A stretch of 64,000 bases of DNA from Engraulis encrasicolus (taxonomy: Eukaryota > Chordata > Actinopteri > Clupeiformes > Engraulidae): positions 6,281,116 to 6,345,115 of the forward strand of contig NC_085859.1 of the NCBI RefSeq assembly GCF_034702125.1, read 5' to 3'. The notes below the pieces were generated by a model. The model saw only the letters and a list, made by a program, of their open reading frames with translations. It was not told where the DNA came from and did no database searches. Positions 45,329 to 57,110 of this stretch are shown here, one piece after another. The first letter of the stretch is position 1, and each line of letters begins with the position of its first letter. Position numbers and translations under genes: made by a program.

Positions 45329-47129
45329 CCAGTCCCACCAGGAAATCGCGGGCATTTTCTCAAACAATCGCGGTCGGAATTGCCAGATGGTGCACAAGGA
45401 TTTCCAGAAAATCGCGATAAAAGTTGCGGAGCTTCTTACTGTGTTGTTGCGATTTTGTTGCGGCATGAAGTGAAAGGTGCGATTTTTGTTGCGATTTTCA
45501 ATGCGTTTCCCCACGCTTGAAAGTAAAGGACACTGCCACATTCCAGTCCTCTGGTGTTTTTATATTATTTCCATTTTTATATTATAATTTTGGTTCTTAG
45601 GCAAAGCAGGGAAGCTGCCAGGGCGAGTTTTTAGCCAGAATGTCGTCGTGAAAAGTTCCATCTCTTTCATGCTGTCATTACGACACCCTTCATTACAATG
45701 CTGTTTATGGCCGTTTGACTCTGTTTTAAATGTCATCACCGTTTCAAATTGTAAGCATACAAACTTCGTATCATGTCGATATCCATTCCTGACTTAAAAA
45801 AGTGGATACATAATTAACTATAAGTAGGCGGGCGGAATTGGGCATGTCCACCCAGTTGAAGAGGCTGCGCGACAGGAACTCTTGTGACTGAAATCCTGGT
45901 TAATGTGAGTCGTCTGCTACACATAGCCTGCTTGTGTCGCCGTTTAATTTTCAAGCTTGTCAAAAGCAACACAAATAAAAGCAGAGAGAGGGGTCGCTTT
46001 CGAAAGAAGGCATAGCCTAGGTTTTTTTTTTGTTCTCCCGCGCCGTCAGCCGGCTTTAAATTAACGGCTGATGATCATCATTCAATGTAACGAGGATGGA
46101 GTTCACAGATTTCCTTTTGTGAAGGGTGCTTGCTGAATAATGCTCAGAAATTATATTAATTTTGGTGCTCTTGTGAATATAAAAGATGACGACATTGTTA
46201 TCTATAAAACACCACGTCGCCTGCAGAACGGAGGTCTCAGCTGTCAATCAATACCGTCAATCGTGCAAGGAAGAGAGAAGGAGAGGGAGAGACAGAAAGT
46301 AGTTTTCCAACTTACTCCCACAGCTTTCCAACGTGTCTGCTCTGGATTTATTCATGTTCAGTGTTCCTTGTCCGTTTGACCGCGCCAGGTTAAACGAAAG
46401 TGATTTCACGACACGGTCACCACGGTCACCAAGTGCTCGTATCCAGCCATAGCCCAATTTGCGCGAAAGAGATTACTATATCGGCCAGGCACGCACGCAG
46501 CGTTCACAATGAAGGATGGAAATTACTGCTTTGTTTTGGACAAGGCATTTGCACATCTCAATTCGGAGGGAAAATGTTGCCTTCTGTATGCGCACAAGTC
46601 AAACACCAAAGTGGTCCAGCAGGTGGACCGCTTTAGAAAAAAGAAAACACATCTTGTTGTAGGAGCCCTCTGCTTGGCATAATGTAGATGACTGTCATGA
46701 AGTGTTAATTATATATTTATGTAGGCCTACCACATTTTAAAAATGTAGGCCTATTGGTTATGCCAGACTAGTCATACATTTTCCCTCCTGTGACCATGCG
46801 AGCAGACGCGCAATGAGAACATGGCGTTTCCTACATTCGTATTTATTAGTTTTTTCCCCCTCACCGACAACTTTGTACATGCATAGTAAAGTGCTGGGAC
46901 TGATTGCTAGGTTACTTTTTTATTGTATTTTTTATTGTATTATCCTTTTTGAAAGGAAGTTTGTCGACGTCAGTGAAGTCAGCGCAACATGGATTGGTTC
47001 AAAGTGTTCAAAGTTGCGGGAAAACGTGGTGATTGGTTAAAGTTACGCTCTCGCACAGAATTCTCGGGAATTCATTGAAGTTGCGAAAAACGACGCGATC
47101 GCAACATTGCGATTTCCTGGGGGGACTGG
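45329..47129. mobile_element. 1.8-kb transposon with AAATCGC ends
   Basis: Ends CCAGTCCCACCAGGAAATCGC / GCGATTTCCTGGGGGGACTGG, flanked by TCTAA on both sides. The paralogous place near gene 3 (about 30343) reads GGAGGCTAACTAGCAGAG with no insert. The element is rich in TTGCGATTTT motifs. It holds one short open frame at 46509-46682. Superfamily not identified. Confidence 0.85.
46509..46682 (+). CDS. Short open frame inside the 45329-47129 element
   Basis: A 57-aa frame beginning MKDGNYCFVLDKAFAHLNSE and continuing with a basic run (FRKKKTH) to a TAA. Composition is protein-like rather than repeat-derived. It could be part of the element's transposase, a captured host exon, or chance. I do not recognise it. 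Confidence 0.25.
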   Translation: MKDGNYCFVLDKAFAHLNSEGKCCLLYAHKSNTKVVQQVDRFRKKKTHLVVGALCLA

Positions 47130-47563
47130 TCTAACTAGCAGAGTTGGCGTGGAACGTTAGTAAACCTCCCTTCCGACAGCCTTCTACAGTGTCAATGCCG
47201 TTGGGCAGGGGGACTGGTCCTTTAGTCCAGCGGTATCATACAGTACCTGCCATTTCCCAACCGATGTAGCTTAGTTGACGAGGTCGCAGGTTCGCGCCTT
47301 GAGGGGGACGATCAGGTGCAAGATGACCTCAGTCATAACCATATTTTATCAGTACTTAGAAGAAAATGTATGTTTTAAATTCAAATGACATGAAATTTAT
47401 TGCATTTATGTTAAACATTTTTGTCCTGCACCCTAACCTAGATGCCTACCCCTGCCGTACAATGTACTGTGCGCAATGAGGCATACCATTCGGATATATA
47501 AGACAGATCACCCTTTGCAAACATATCATTGGTCTATTCATGGAAGTCTACATTACTGTTGAT

Positions 47564-47929
47564 TAGTGGTGTGGATTGGCACTGCCCTCACGATCCGATT
47601 CAGGAGGTAGCGATTCGATTCGATTCTATCCGATCCGATTCAATTCTACAATGCATTGCAATGCATTACATTTCTACTGAAAGCAAAGCAAATGTTTAAT
47701 CAGTCATGATGAGGCAATACAAGTAGACAGATACTGAGCAACAATTTATTGGCTGTTTTCTGTATCAGTCTTGCAATGTTTTGAAGTGCTTTTATTTAAT
47801 TTAACATTCATTTGCTCTCGAAATATCCATGGAAGTAATTGAAACTTAAAAAAATGGCCAGATCGATTCTGGATCGTCCATGCCCCGCATTGGATTGCAT
47901 CGCTGAATCGATCATTGTTGACAACACTA
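47564..47929. mobile_element. hAT-like MITE with perfect 8-bp duplication
   Basis: 366 bp from TAGTGGTGTGGATTGG to GACAACACTA, flanked by CTGTTGAT at 47556-47563 and 47930-47937. The matching place near gene 3 (about 32277) has the empty site TACTGTTGATTGGATGCC. It contains GATTCGATTCGATTC runs. Confidence 0.92.
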
Positions 47930-47937
47930 CTGTTGAT

Positions 47938-48474
47938 TGGATGCCACCAAAAGACATTTCCTTTAAAATAACATGTGTCAGAGAATAAATCAGAGAATGT
48001 GTCAGAGATTTTGACAATAAAGTACACTTGACTTGAAGTGAAATTATGAATTACTTTGGCAACAAATATGGCTTGCCAATGAAAATGTGCCCTGCTCCCC
48101 CTGAGAATGTTACTGTTTGCTAAAACAAATAAACAGTAGTAAGAGAATAAGAAGGAAGGAAGGAAGGAAGAAGTTATCAAGTGAACCCACATCCTCACCA
48201 AAGTCTCCTCTCCCTAGCAATAACAAGATCAGGGCAAGTTACATACTTAATGCTGCAATTATATACAAAAGTGGTAATATTTTTCCTCAGAACGTGAACA
48301 GGTTTATAAGATCAATGCTAAACATTTAGCCTTACATACAATATAGTGCTGTTAAAAACTTAGTTGTTCCCTCTGTCAGAGGAGAGACATAACTTCATAA
48401 CAAATCAGTACCGGCCCGGGACAAGAGGTCTAATTAAGAGTATTTTTGTGACCAAAACTCAGCATTGAGAGCAC
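47938..48474 (-). other. 3' flank of gene 4, duplicated from or to gene 3
   Basis: Nearly the same sequence as 32282-32841 downstream of gene 3, including a GACAATAAAGTACACTTGACTTG LINE-type tail and TTAGCCTTACATACAATATAGTGCTG. It probably includes the 3' UTR; no clear poly(A) signal could be assigned. Confidence 0.6.
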
Positions 48475-49904
48475 TTATACATTTTGTTCCCTAGCATGAA
48501 CCCTTTCGTGGGATTTGAGATAATTTATCAGAGCAAAAGTCTTTCCACAAAGAGTGCACTGAAATGGTTTCTCCCCTGTATGGAGTCTCTCGTGTTTTTT
48601 GAGATCGTGCTGGTGACCAAAGTTCTTTCCACACAGTGGGCACGGAAATGGTTTTTCACCAGTATGGGTCCTCATGTGTATGCTGAGGTTCCTCTTGAAA
48701 TTGAATCGCTTATCGCATACAGTGCACTGAAATGGTTTTTCCGTGGTGCTATGGAGGCATATAAGGTGGGACTTGAGACCGCTTTTCTTACCAAAGCGCT
48801 TTCCACAGTGAGGACACTCAAATGATTTTTCCCCTGCATGGGCTCTCATGTGCTCATTGAGATAGCCCATTCGGGTGAATCCCTTTCCACACTGAGAACA
48901 CTGAAAAGGCCTCTCGCCAGAATGGACCATCTTGTGTTCCTTGAAACTGGTTGAATGTGCGAATGTCTTTCCGCAGTCAGAACAGTGAAATGGCTTTTTT
49001 CCTGAGTGGATTGCCTCGTGCTTTCTCAAGCTGGACTGGTGGTTAAACATCTTCCCACACTGAGAGCACTGAAAGCGTCTCTCCTCGGACGGCATCGCCC
49101 TCTTCACACTGCTCTCCTGAGAGTTCTCAGGACCAAGACTCTTTCCACTCTTTTCCTCTGATTGCCCTCCCCCTTCATCAAGTTTCTGGTTGCCGTTTGC
49201 ACCAGAGTGCTTCATCTGATGCTTCTCCCAGCAGCTCTTGTAATTAAACCCCTTTCCGCACTGGGAGCACTCAAACGGTTTTTCCCCAGAATGGACCATC
49301 TGGTGCTGCTTGAGTTCACTTTGTACACTAAAACTCTTTTCACATGTAGAGCACTCAAATGGCTTGTCGCCAGAGTGCTTGGTCAGATGCTTCTCGAGGC
49401 TGCTCTTGTAGGTAAAGCTTTTCCCACACTGAGGGCAATAAAGTGGCTTCCTTCTAGAGGGCGTCATTTCATCATCATGCTCCTCCCCTGCATGGGATCT
49501 CAGGTGAATATTGAGTCTCAATTTGAGCCAAAATCCCTTTCCGCATTGAGAGCATTGAAATGGCTTTCCCCCTGAATGGACCATCTCGTGTTGCTTGAGG
49601 TCTTTTTTCAGCTTAAAATTCTTTTCACATTTAGAGCACTGAAACGATTTCTTGCAGCTTTTTTCTCCTGAATATATGGCCTGGTGTTTTTTCAGGTTGG
49701 AACTCTGGTTAAATGTTTTCCCACATTGTGAACATTGAAATGTTTTCTGTCCAATATGAGTCATTTCATGCTTTGTGAGGTTGATCTTGTCAGTGAAGCT
49801 CTCTCCACAAATAGAGCATGGAAATGGCTTGGCTTGACGACGTCTTCCTTTCCTGTTCTCCTCTCCATTCCGGCTTCCATTAGATTGGACACTTTGGCCC
49901 TCAC
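48475..49904 (-). CDS. Zinc-finger gene 4, C2H2 finger exon (14 fingers)
   Basis: The largest finger exon. After acceptor tttatgttgcag it reads SEGQSVQSNGSRNGEEN, a basic run and 14 C2H2 units. Finger 2 ends HQAIYS instead of H..H, so its last ligand is Tyr. Fingers 5-7 (CPQCGKSFTYKS, CSTCEKSFSVQS, CSQCGKGFNYKS) replace the degenerate unit of genes 2 and 3. The SGANGNQKLDEGGGQ spacer and the last seven fingers are close to gene 3, with one more finger (CSQCGKGFTRMGYLNEH). It ends HERVHAREQNV. With 59631-60048 the coding length is 1848 nt (615 aa). The downstream flank to about 47930 parallels the one downstream of gene 3. Confidence 0.9.
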
Positions 49905-49999
49905 CTGCAACATAAATCAAACAGTTTTCAGACATGACATAATTCTTTTTTCCATTCCACATAAACCAGACTTGCCCAAATAATACATTACATCACATT

Positions 50000-50141
50000 A
50001 GATATAGCTGACGCTTTTTGTCCAAAGCAATTTACTGTTACTGGTTAAAGTCCCTGGAGCAGTGTGGTGGTTAGGTGCCTTGCTCAAGGCCACCTCAGCC
50101 AATGAGTGTGGTTGGGAGTTGAAGGGATTCGAACCAGCAAC
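50000..50141. mobile_element. Fish SINE/LINE tail remnant, split by a transposon
   Basis: GGTGCCTTGCTCAAGGCCACCTCAGCC and GGGATTCGAACCAGCAAC are typical of a widespread fish retroposon tail. It continues at 52337 (CCAGCAACCCTCTGATCTTAACC) after the inserted element. Confidence 0.6.
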
Positions 50142-52336
50142 TAGGGGTGCGCAGTATGGACGGTATACTATCGTGCGTGGTATTTTTCCCCCCAAGGTAT
50201 GGATTTTGTCCATAGCGCTCTACCGCCATAGCGCATTGCGTCCTGCAGATGGCAGTAATAGACAACGTTTTGAACATCCACCGACTGTCTCTCGTAGTAG
50301 CAAAAGAATAAGTGGTTGTAGAACAGGGGGCGTATTACAGAAAACTTCCTATCTTCAGTCGTCCTATCTTAACTTTTGACTTGAGATAAGATTTTTTCCA
50401 GTTTGGTATTACAGAAACAAATCCTAACTTCATTTAGGATTCTTATCTTATCTTTGGAAATCCTATCTTATCTTGAGTTAGGAATCCTAAAGTAGCGATC
50501 TAAACATCTACGATCTACTTTTTATGTCTGTTACCTGACAACAAATGCACCGCTACCTAGCAACAGTAGTGCGACGCAAGCTAGAATACACACAGATTTG
50601 ACTGCTGCTGCATCTCGCGGTCTGCGTGACACTAAACCAGAGAGGAAGAGGACGTAAATATTTCGCTCATTACTTTTAAATAACGCACTTATTAGTGACG
50701 TTCCACCGAACGGATTTATAATAGGCCTACAGCAACATCTGTGAGGACGAAATTAGGTCATTCTCGCTGCCTGCAACCTCAAGTTGACCAAATGCATTGG
50801 TTTCAAATTCAGTCCCAATAAAGTGCTTCCCATTATCCATATTTTCATCCCAATGCTTTGTTTTTCCAAGCGAATGCACGCAAAACAGTTAAGACGTAAT
50901 TTCAAAGAATGTCTTTGTATGACCAGCGCATGTAGGCCTATATAAATAAATGACAATTAGCCGACTTGGCTTGACCCAATGGTCGGCTGTCAATTAAGGA
51001 AGTTGATATCGGACTTCATATCGAAGTCGGGTATATTTATCATCAACTCTTCACTTCACACATCGTTTGGGTCAGTCAATATAGCCTAATTTAATTAACA
51101 TTTCATCCGTTCACAATTGCGTTGTTTTCCCGGATAGACTTCACTGTTAGCTCTGGCTGAAACAGCAAGCTGAGCGTGGGTAAATGGTGATGAACACCAG
51201 CTAAATTTTGGCTAACAAATCAATGGATAACTGGAATTAGGACAGCTGGGTGGCTGTCCTAAAGTTAGGACCAATTATTTAGGATTTTTCGAAGTTAGGA
51301 TGCTTCTGTAATACCCCTTTCTTAACTTAAGATAGGATGCGCAAAACAACTTAGGAAACGCTGTTCTGTAATACGCTTTTCCTAAATTCGGTCCTAAAGT
51401 GCCGTTGCTGCGGCAACTAGACCGATTAGAGAAGATTCTCAAGATAGGAAGTTTCTGTAATACGCCCCCTGAAGCACAATTTCATTTAAGCTTTAAGTGT
51501 AAAATGTATAGTTAGTGTAGTGAACTATTGTTTTAAACTGCATGTGATTTCGATTCTGGTCTCCACAATTTAATGTACAGTGGTGTGGAATTTCCACAGT
51601 GGAAAGCAAGTTAGCAAGCTAACAGCCCAAGTCATTCATGTCAATGCTGGTGTCTGACAACAGAAATGTGCTAAATCTATGTGCTACTGGTTGCTTTACA
51701 TTTGCGCCAGCCTTACTGTATGTTACTGTGTCCAGGTGAGATAAAATCATTCACAATATCTGGCTGGGTGTTAGTAACTTAGATGACTGTTCACTGTTTA
51801 AAATGTGATTGAGCAATTTCGCTAACGTTAGCATGCTAACCGCTGCTGCAGTGATAGCTGACATTTAAATGCATTAGTTCTACAATGCATTGCTAGCTGC
51901 CTCATGTGGAAGTTCGTTTTTTTTTACTTTAACAATAACAGCTGAACTATTAGGCTTGGCATAATCACAGATGCAAGCACACATTTCCAAATTACCCCCA
52001 CCGATTTATTGGATAAAATCCATGTTCAGTTTGACACCCCTCCCTTCCCTAGTTTAACCCCTTCTAGACTTGGTGAAATTGACAGTGTTGTAGCCTGCAT
52101 TGCATTGCATTGCAAAATGCATTTTATATAGTTTTTGTTTGTTTTCAAAAGATTTGAATAGCAAGAATTCACACACATTCCAAAAATGCAAAAGTAAAAA
52201 AAAAGGTGTTTTGTACATTTTGCGACGGAATGCTTAAATTTTACACAAATGTAAAATACCGTGATATATACCGTGATATATACCGTGGCTAAAATTATAC
52301 CGAGGTATACATTTTAGGCCATACCGCCCACCCCTA
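50142..52336. mobile_element. 2.2-kb hAT-like element with perfect 8-bp duplication
   Basis: Ends TAGGGGTGCGCAGTATGG / GGCCATACCGCCCACCCCTA, flanked by CCAGCAAC at 50134-50141 and 52337-52344. It contains a nested element at 50326-51469 and GTGATATATACCGTG repeats. No transposase recognised. Confidence 0.9.
50326..51469. mobile_element. Nested transposon with GGGGGCGTATTACAG ends
   Basis: 1144 bp, ends GGGGGCGTATTACAGAAAAC / GTTTCTGTAATACGCCCCC, each followed inside by CTTCCTATCTT-type sequence. Several CCTATCTTA / TAAGATAGG motifs lie near both ends. No clean duplication identified. Confidence 0.78.
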
Positions 52337-52364
52337 CCAGCAACCCTCTGATCTTAACCCTCTA

Positions 52365-54199
52365 CCCACACAGCAGAGGACTCCGATGCGGAGCCGCGTT
52401 CAAGTCACCACATCCGTGTCACTGTCACATCCCTTTGGGTTCCACTTGGTGGATCAGGGTCGCCACCGTGCGCCGCCCCAAATTCTACTGTCAAAACGCG
52501 GACCATAATCGCATCCATATCTGATTCACAAACGCGGACGCGCTGTAAAATCTAACGGACGTTGGTACAGTTTTTGTTGGGGCAGACACGACCGAACAGC
52601 GCTCTCCAGTAAGTATTGATTTATTTATATTAGGTGATACACAAAAGTACACAAAGTATATCTGAAGCTTTTATACTATCAATGCTTATTGATATTTGGT
52701 ATGATTTTGTTTTATGACTTTAAAAAGTGTATGTAAACCCTAGTTGTTTTCAAAACGAGACAGCTAGTTCATTCATTCAAAGACATGGAGAACTACATTG
52801 GCTATTGTAGTATTTCCTAAATGCTGTTAAAATATGATGCCATCCGATACATGGAGGAAGTGCAGTTGAATAAAAATTATCTACATTGTGCCCATTTTAA
52901 CAGCCTTGTTTACGTTAGCTTGCTAGCCAGCTACTAGCAAACCGGTTGACTGAAGCAAACTAAAGTTAAACGTAGGTCTAAGTGTTCAAATACTCTTATG
53001 AAACGGCTGAATTTGGCTCGTGGTACACTTTTACACGGATTGGTGATGCTCTCAACAGGTTTGGCACCAACTGTGTTTTTAACGGTACAAATCCTAAAGC
53101 GGTGGCATCATGTTTTCCTCACGTTAACGAAATCCAGGCTAATTATTTATTAGCAATTAATGGATGGCCATGAACTGCGCCCTCGTCCCATATGCTGTCC
53201 ATCATTGGTGAATGAATGAAGTAGCTGGGCTCATAGTTTGATACAGATGTCCGTGGTTGGGCTACACATATCTGAATTTGTTCTTAATCTTGTGCAACAG
53301 TAAACAGGTGGAATTACCTCTGGGTCGGACAGGGCTAGCCAGCTGTAATCCACCCTGCTACGGTGATGCCCGCCTGCCTCCCGGCTTTTACGACCAAGAG
53401 TAAGTAGGACATTGTACATCTTAATATTCAACATCATTACTGTCACAGGATAGAGATGTGAAAGAGCGTTGTCCATTCCGTATGCAATGTCTGATTGTCA
53501 TCTTACGAAATTTAAATGAAAGCTCTCTAAGTTTAGCTCTGTTGCCTTTTCAGATCGGAGCGCTGATGTGATGTTTCCCCGTCGACTGATGAGGGAAGGA
53601 AGAGAATGCAGCCACGACACGCGATTGTTCAACATGACAGTGAGACAGAAAAATAATGTCAAGATAAATAAAAAATCATGATGAGTGAAGTTCCTCGTCA
53701 GGTTGTGTTTTTTTCGGGATCTTATTTAAACGGTGTCTAGGCCAGGTCTGTGTTATCTGTAGAATTAAATCTAAATGCTGTTTGTAACGGTTAACTGGTT
53801 TAGTGTTCGTTTATTGGGATTATAGCATAATAAGAAAGTAACTTTATGAGCACGGATCCAAAATGGTCCCGGCCCGGAACATCTATGAGTCCGGAATGGG
53901 TCCGTAACTGATAAAAAGTAGTGGAACCGTGACGGATACAATAAGTGGACACGGAATGAGTCCGCATCGGATGTCGCGCCTCCGAACCGGTCTCACTGCG
54001 GAGGTACGCTTCTGCACGCGGATCCGTTGCGGGTGACAAACGGGTCCCTTTTGAGTCCGCACCACGCCTCCGCGTCGGATGATAGGCGGCGTGCAAGTGG
54101 ACGCCGATACGGCCCCGTTTACCGGATCCGTTCCGGAGGATGACCTCCGGATGGTGGACTCCGCTGCGGATCCATTACGGTGTACTTTTGCTGTGTGGG
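52365..54199. mobile_element. 1.8-kb element with CCCACACAGCA ends
   Basis: Ends CCCACACAGCAGAGGACTCC / TACTTTTGCTGTGTGGG. The right 350 bp is rich in TCCGGAATGGGTCCG-like motifs. Inserted in the retroposon tail that also hosts 50142-52336. Superfamily unknown. Confidence 0.6.
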
Positions 54200-54453
54200 T
54201 TTTTGAATAGGCCGGAATCCTACCAGGAATTCTAAGGAAAAATTGACATTTTGGTCATATTCTAAATAATGTCAAATAACTTGAAAAGAAATAAAAAGTG
54301 TCAATTACAAGTTACTTTCATATTAAAGTAGAGAAAACACACTTTCAAATGGTATATCATTTATGGATAATTAATTGTTCAGTATTCCCATAGAGTGCCT
54401 TTTATGTGGATTAAATGATAAAAATATGATAAAATCCGATATTATCTAGGCCT

Positions 54454-54552
54454 ATCTATCTATATATCTATATATTTAGGCCTATCTATCTATCTATCGA
54501 TCTCTCTATCCATCTATCTATTTATCCTTCCGTCTATCCATCCATCCATCCA
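54454..54552 (+). repeat. (CTAT)n / (CATC)n microsatellite
   Basis: Imperfect CTATCTATCTAT runs passing into TCCATCCATCCATCC. Confidence 0.85.
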
Positions 54553-54559
54553 GGGTCAA

Positions 54560-55610
54560 AGTTGAACAATGATCATGTGACGACAACAAATGTCGTTCAC
54601 CCAAAAGTCCTGTTTTCAAGCGGTATAACTGTAATGGACTTGCTCATAATGTTTAAACTAAACCATGCCAAGGACGTGTAAGGGTAACCGTAGAAGTGTC
54701 CGTGGAAGCAGACAGGACATGAACGGAGCTGTAAGGAAGTTTCCCCCCCAATTTGGCAGAGGTAGATGCGCCAGGCATCACCGACTTTGACCGGAATTGA
54801 AGGGCTACAAGCACCACGTTGGTAGGCTATTATTGAAAGTTAGCATTCAACTCAACGTCTGTTCGCGCACATTTTTATGAAGGACAACGTGGAGTAGTAA
54901 CAGTCCTTGACTGCTTTGCCAAAGCTGACACGCAAAATGAGTAGCCAATTGTTCCATGCTGCGCTTCCTTCACGATGCGCCGGTTACGCAGAGCTGTCGC
55001 TGTAAGTTGTTCCAGGAAACTAAGATAGTTGGATACCAACATATGGTTTGACTCTGAAAACACACCGAAGACACTTTACATTTTTAATATGTAGCGTGTA
55101 GACATCGGCTGGACAGTTGTGTTTGCTATTTAGGACCATGGCAGAACTTATCACAGTTGAACACCATCTCATAAGCCTAATAAAACAACATGATCTAAAA
55201 ATAGCCTAAATAGTCATACACATGTGCTGTTGACCATGAAAATAGATCGAAGAGGGTTGGAAGTGTTCATATTTAGTGTATATTGGTTGTAGAAACAGAA
55301 TGGTTGTGTTTGTAGCCATCCAATCTCGGACGGCCGTCATTTGAATTGACGCCAGATTGCCAAATCGCATAAAGCGGCGCATCTCGTAACAAAATCTAAA
55401 ATACTGAAAAATAATATAATATAAACATATAGTTTTTATACTGAAAGTATATCGAGGAGGGTCTGTAATATTGAGCTAAAGTGTTTGAAAGCTGGAAAAA
55501 CTGCATGATGACGGCCGTTCAGCTGTATTTTCATATGAAAATATTCCGGCCGGCCGCGGCCGTTCTGGTACAGATCCAGCCGGACGTTCACGGCCGTTAT
55601 GGTAGCTAGA
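54560..55610. other. Intron 2 of gene 4, unclassified
   Basis: No exon recognised. ACGGCCGT-type palindromes cluster at 55328-55350 and 55510-55610 (GGCCGGCCGCGGCCG). Confidence 0.4.
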
Positions 55611-55617
55611 GGGTTAA

Positions 55618-55959
55618 AGGATAACTCCAGCCAATTTCAACATGCAGTTGTAATGCTCACACTACCCTGGACTTGTCAGTATCTGAGTTTTTTTTTCCTT
55701 CAGACTTTTCCGAGATCCTGGTCACTGTAATGGGGGCAGGTGCTTGTTTACAGTAAAAAAAAAAAAGAAAAAGAAAATAAAATATTCCTACAAACATCCA
55801 AAAGGTTAGACAACTAGCAAACAGTGCTACCTTTTGGGAAAATATTTGGAGTAGGCCTATGTTAAGAAAGTCTTTAATGTACACAAAATCTGCCCCCATT
55901 GGAATAGCTCAGATCTCGAAAAGGGCTGAGCAAAAAAATGCTCCTTCAAGTGCATGTCC
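55618..55959. mobile_element. MITE family B copy 3
   Basis: TTAA at 55614-55617 and 55960-55963. The left part CAATTTCAACATGCAGTTGTAATGCTCACACTACCC is close to copies 1 and 2; the right end has lost its symmetry. Confidence 0.75.
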
Positions 55960-55963
55960 TTAA

Positions 55964-56177
55964 AGGAACAGTACACCCATTTTTGATTTTCACATATTTG
56001 CAGTATTTCCCAGCATTATTCATGAATCTGCATATCGTTTTCGTCTATGCGTTTCCATTGCCTAGTTTAACAGTATGCTCAAATTAAGCGTAGCAATGCA
56101 AGTCTATCGGGGCTAACAAAACATCATCAAATGTACTTATAAAGTACTTTAAAATTAATGTAAAATGGTCTGTTCCT
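55964..56177. mobile_element. MITE family C copy 2, sharing a TTAA with family B copy 3
   Basis: 214 bp, ends AGGAACAGTACACC / GGTCTGTTCCT, TTAA at 55960-55963 and 56178-56181. It abuts the family B element through a single TTAA. Confidence 0.8.
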
Positions 56178-57110
56178 TTAAGAGTATTATGAGAGATTCC
56201 ACTCTTCCAGGTGGTATTGCACTCTAGGGGCGTCATCAGAGAAGTGCAGACTCCATTCAGAATGAATGGGCTGTGCTCTCTCAACAGCGGGCCCTAGGTG
56301 AACTGCAGGCATGGATAAAATAGGGAGTGGGGAGGCTGTATGTAAAACTGGTTGCGAACACACACGCACAAACAGACAGTGCCGACCCTAAAGAGAGAAG
56401 ACCTGCCGCCCTGAAGCGTGTACGTTGCAAAAAAAAAAAAGAGAGAGATTCTGAAAAGTACACTTGTTATGCTATTCTGAGAGGAAAGAGGCTGTTCCAG
56501 AAGCATGGTTTGTTGTTTCAAGACAGTAGCCCCTTAATGCGCGCCGTACCTCCTGAGGCACGCTGTAATAGACATAGAAATGTAACTACCATAGCACTAC
56601 AATACTATGACACAACACAGGCCCTTTAGTAATGCACCACGAATTGGTCATTACCATACTGGTAACAATGACTTTATAAAGCCGCGCCTTAAGGGGTTAA
56701 ACTACTGACTGAACTGAGGACATCATCAGGAACGCCTGTGTCTGTGGTACCCACATTTACAATGTCCATTTAGAAATGTAAACATGTTATTCCAGATTGG
56801 CCCGCAATGTATGGGGGGAAAAAAGGACCAATACTAACAAGGCATTCAATTAGGAATTAATTCATTAATCGTTAGTTGATTGCCTTCTCGATCGACTTAC
56901 GATTAATTGATGAGCAGCGTTTTTACCCCGAAATCATGTTTCGAAACTCAACCGGGAGATTATTACTGTATTGTATTGATTGCTGCACCTGAACTCCCAG
57001 CTGTTAAAAATAAAGGACGTCGGCCCGTTGATTCCACGACTGAAGGCACATTCCAATAGGGCCTACGCGGCTGTATATTGCACAATTATTCACACATCAC
57101 ATCAAATCAC

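Noticed and set aside
47265..47300. tRNA-like A/B box (TAGCTTAGTTGA ... GGTTCGCGCC), also near 30765
   Set aside because: The boxes are too close together and no cloverleaf can be drawn; probably a fragment of a degraded SINE or chance.
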